From: BQJD01 sp965652415
Lineage (GTDB): Bacteria; Pseudomonadota; Gammaproteobacteria; Arenicellales; CAJQKF01
Direction of reading: 5' to 3'
Assembly: GCA_965652415.1 (NCBI GenBank)
Contig: CBFGVH010000070.1
Coordinates: 1-16,083, forward strand
DNA length: 16,083 bases
Shown one piece after another: positions 14,600-16,083 of the stretch; the first letter of the stretch is position 1, and every line of letters begins with the position of its first letter. The notes below the pieces were generated by a model that did no database searches, was not told the origin of the DNA, and was given only the letters and a program-made list of their open reading frames with translations. Made by a program: the position numbers and the translations under genes.

Positions 14600-15774
14600 T
14601 CGCCGTCGCCCTCGACCACGGAGACTCGCGAACCGTCGTCCAGCAACTGCTGGCCCAGGGTAACGACGAGGCCGTCGATCTCGCCGGCAACGATCTGCAC
14701 ACGCTCAGCGTCGCGAATTCCTGTTTCCACCGTTCGCCAGGCGACGCGGTCGCGCTCGGCCGTCACCTGGAACACGCCGGTTTGTCCTTCGCGAATCACC
14801 AGCGCCTGCTCGGGGACGATGAGCGCGTCGTCGACCCGCTCGATGAGCACCGACGCGCGCATGAACATGCCGGGCTTCAGTCGCAGGTCGGGATTTTCCA
14901 CCTTGAGTTCGATCCGCGCCTGGCGAGCACTGGCGAGGAAGACCGGCGAGATGCGTGCGATCTCGGCGGCGAACGTTTCACCCGGATAGGCGTCGGTCGC
15001 GATCTCGACCGACTGGCCCGGGTTCATCATCGCGTAGTCGCGTTCCGTCACGAAGAACTCCGCCGACATCGGTTCCAGCTCCACTATGCGCAGCAGCGGT
15101 GCGTTGGCAGCCACGGTCTCGCCCTCGTTCACGAACCGCTCGGCGACCACCCGCTGATCGTGCCCGCCGCGCCAGTCCGCGGCGACTTCGGTGTAGCCGA
15201 GCCGGATGCGAGCGGCCTCGACAGATGCACGGGCGCGCGCCTCCTGGGCCCGGGTCACCTCCACGTGAGCCGCGCGCGCAAGCTGGTTGGAGCGCGCCGA
15301 GTCGAGTTCAGCATCGGAGCTGACGCCGCGGGCGACCAGCGTGCGGACTCGCTCGAGTTCCCGGTTGGCGATGGTGAGCAGGCTTTCGGCCTCGGACACG
15401 TTGGCGCGGGCGACCTCGAGGTCGGCCTCGGCCTGGGCGAGTTCCTGGACGTGTTCGGCATTGTCGAGGCGCGCGACCACCTGCCCGCGCATGACCGTGT
15501 CGGCAAGGTCCACCGTGATCTCCTCGATGCGGCCGCTCACCTTCGGCGCCACCACGAACTCCTCGAACGCCGTCAGGGTACCGGTGAACTCCCGGCGACG
15601 CTGGATCGTGCCGCGCGTCACCGGCGCCGCTTCGACCGGCGCTATTCTCTCGGCCTGCCCTCGCCGGCCGGGGGACGGTTCGTCCAGCTCGCCGATCCGC
15701 TCGTATACCAGAAACCCGATGCCGCCGGCGACGGCGAGCGCCACGAGGGCGGCGAAAGTCTTTCCAATGCTCAT
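14596..15774 (-). CDS. RND efflux periplasmic adaptor (membrane fusion protein)
   Basis: The adaptor joins the RND pump to an outer-membrane channel across the periplasm. The 392-residue product has an N-terminal membrane anchor (6-24, TFAALVALAVAGGIGFLVY) and the first lipoyl half (about 73-105, VVAPKVSGRIEEITVDL...RGQVVARLD). An alpha-helical hairpin (about 106-190, rich in Glu/Ala/Arg heptads) and the second lipoyl half (190-235) follow. A beta-barrel domain comes next (236-310, MSAEFFVTERDYAMMNPGQ), then a membrane-proximal domain with VPEQALVIREG. There is no lipobox cysteine, so it is probably anchored by the helix rather than by lipid, unlike AcrA. The start at 15774 (MSIGKTF) was chosen for a clean signal anchor. 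In-frame ATG (15786) and TTG (15795) starts add up to seven residues and cannot be excluded, since no clear ribosome site is visible. It overlaps the pump gene by four bases. No TolC-like gene or regulator is next to it in the window. Confidence 0.92.
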   Translation of the reverse strand: MSIGKTFAALVALAVAGGIGFLVYERIGELDEPSPGRRGQAERIAPVEAAPVTRGTIQRRREFTGTLTAFEEFVVAPKVSGRIEEITVDLADTVMRGQVVARLDNAEHVQELAQAEADLEVARANVSEAESLLTIANRELERVRTLVARGVSSDAELDSARSNQLARAAHVEVTRAQEARARASVEAARIRLGYTEVAADWRGGHDQRVVAERFVNEGETVAANAPLLRIVELEPMSAEFFVTERDYAMMNPGQSVEIATDAYPGETFAAEIARISPVFLASARQARIELKVENPDLRLKPGMFMRASVLIERVDDALIVPEQALVIREGQTGVFQVTAERDRVAWRTVETGIRDAERVQIVAGEIDGLVVTLGQQLLDDGSRVSVVEGDGE

Positions 15775-15862
15775 TGACGCAATCATAGCAAGCAAACGTC
15801 GACTACGAGGTCGCGAGCCGACGCCTGCATGCGGCGCATGGAGAAGACTTAACCGTCGTCCA
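15775..15862 (-). other. Short upstream region of the efflux operon
   Basis: These 88 bases separate the adaptor gene from the REP array and should hold its promoter. No convincing sigma-70 pair is visible on the minus strand. TATGAT (complement of 15782-15787) lies too close to the start codon to serve a normal leader. A small dyad CATGC-GGC-GCATG (15828-15840) could be an operator half-site pair, but the evidence is weak. Confidence 0.4.
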
Positions 15863-16083
15863 AATCGCCGGCAGGCCGGCTCCTACAGTGCATGACCCCG
15901 GCTCCACGGCGAAACAAAGCCGCTGTAGGAGCCTGCCTGCAGGCGATTCTTTCAGACGCCGTGCCCGCCGACGCAATCGCCTGCGGGCAGGCTCCTACAG
16001 TGCATGACCCCGGCTCCACGGCGAAACAAAGCCGCTGTAGGAGCCTGCCTGCAGGCGATCCTTTCAGACGCCGTGCCCGCCGA
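15863..16083. repeat. Tandem array of REP doublets, 112-base period, cut by window end
   Basis: A 112-base unit (15863-15974) repeats from 15975 to the window end. Over the 109 comparable bases I count four differences. Each unit holds an inverted REP arm (AATCGCC...GGCTCCTACAG), a 34-base linker starting TGCATGACCCCGG, a forward REP arm (CTGTAGGAGCC...GGCGATT) and a 26-base inner spacer (CTTTCAGACGCCGTGCCC...). Each arm folds on itself (GCCTG-CCTG-CAGGC). The array may continue beyond 16083. It lies upstream of the efflux operon. Confidence 0.92.
15923..16000. repeat. Complete REP doublet (REPIN-like) inside the array
   Basis: Two 26-base arms (15923-15948 and 15975-16000) pair with a single mismatch around a 26-base spacer, giving a 78-base element able to fold into one long hairpin. 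Its spacer sequence is the same as that of the element after sufE read on the opposite strand. A second copy begins at 16035 and is truncated by the window edge. Confidence 0.88.

Noticed and set aside
11570..14989. 1139-codon open frame on the plus strand
   Set aside because: It is antisense to the RND pump and adaptor genes. Its His/Asp/Arg-rich composition is typical of a shadow frame in GC-rich DNA.
15863..16083. CRISPR array
   Set aside because: The repeat is a long near-identical 112-base unit with conserved linkers rather than short repeats with unique spacers, and no cas genes are present.

Overview
The window is about 16 kb of GC-rich chromosomal DNA from what looks like a gammaproteobacterium. 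That placement is an inference. It rests on a single-chain glycine decarboxylase, a LipA whose N-terminal extension and cysteine spacing match Escherichia coli, an Aap-type amino-acid ABC transporter, and GTAG-type REP palindromes between genes. Nothing in the window is phage, plasmid, CRISPR or rRNA/tRNA.

Layout. Positions 2-2127 (+) hold the 3' end of gcvP and a complete lipA, overlapping by 4 bases. Both serve the glycine cleavage / lipoylation pathway. A 68-base palindromic repeat follows lipA. Positions 2314-3474 (+) encode a membrane-anchored TPR-like protein of unknown function. Positions 3475-3784 are a non-coding leader with a TATAAT box. Positions 3785-8238 (+) are the aapJQMP operon: a periplasmic binding protein, two permeases and an ATPase for general L-amino acids. 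A strong intrinsic terminator lies between aapJ and aapQ. Positions 8388-8840 (+) are a stand-alone sufE (sulfur acceptor for Fe-S assembly), followed by a REP doublet. Positions 9044-11503 (+) encode an 819-residue flavoprotein fused to a folate-binding aminomethyltransferase domain, in the dimethylglycine/sarcosine dehydrogenase family. The last two genes run on the minus strand. A periplasmic adaptor (15774-14596) and an RND inner-membrane pump (14599-11519) overlap by 4 bases. The right end (15863-16083) is a tandem array of REP doublets cut by the window edge.

How the genes fit together. GcvP decarboxylates glycine. LipA makes the lipoyl group that the H protein of the same system needs, and it consumes Fe-S clusters, to which SufE supplies sulfur. 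The dimethylglycine/sarcosine-type dehydrogenase would feed methylene-tetrahydrofolate and possibly glycine into the same one-carbon pool. These links are biochemical. Apart from gcvP-lipA, aapQMP and the two efflux genes, the sequence does not show the units to be one operon.

Most of the window is ordinary core metabolism and transport. The parts most worth a second look are two families of REP-like palindromes. One is a REP doublet with a conserved internal spacer, present after sufE and repeated with a 112-base period at the right end. Other points of interest are an RND pump lacking two of the usual proton-relay residues, and the orphan TPR protein. I found no convincing previously undescribed multi-gene system.
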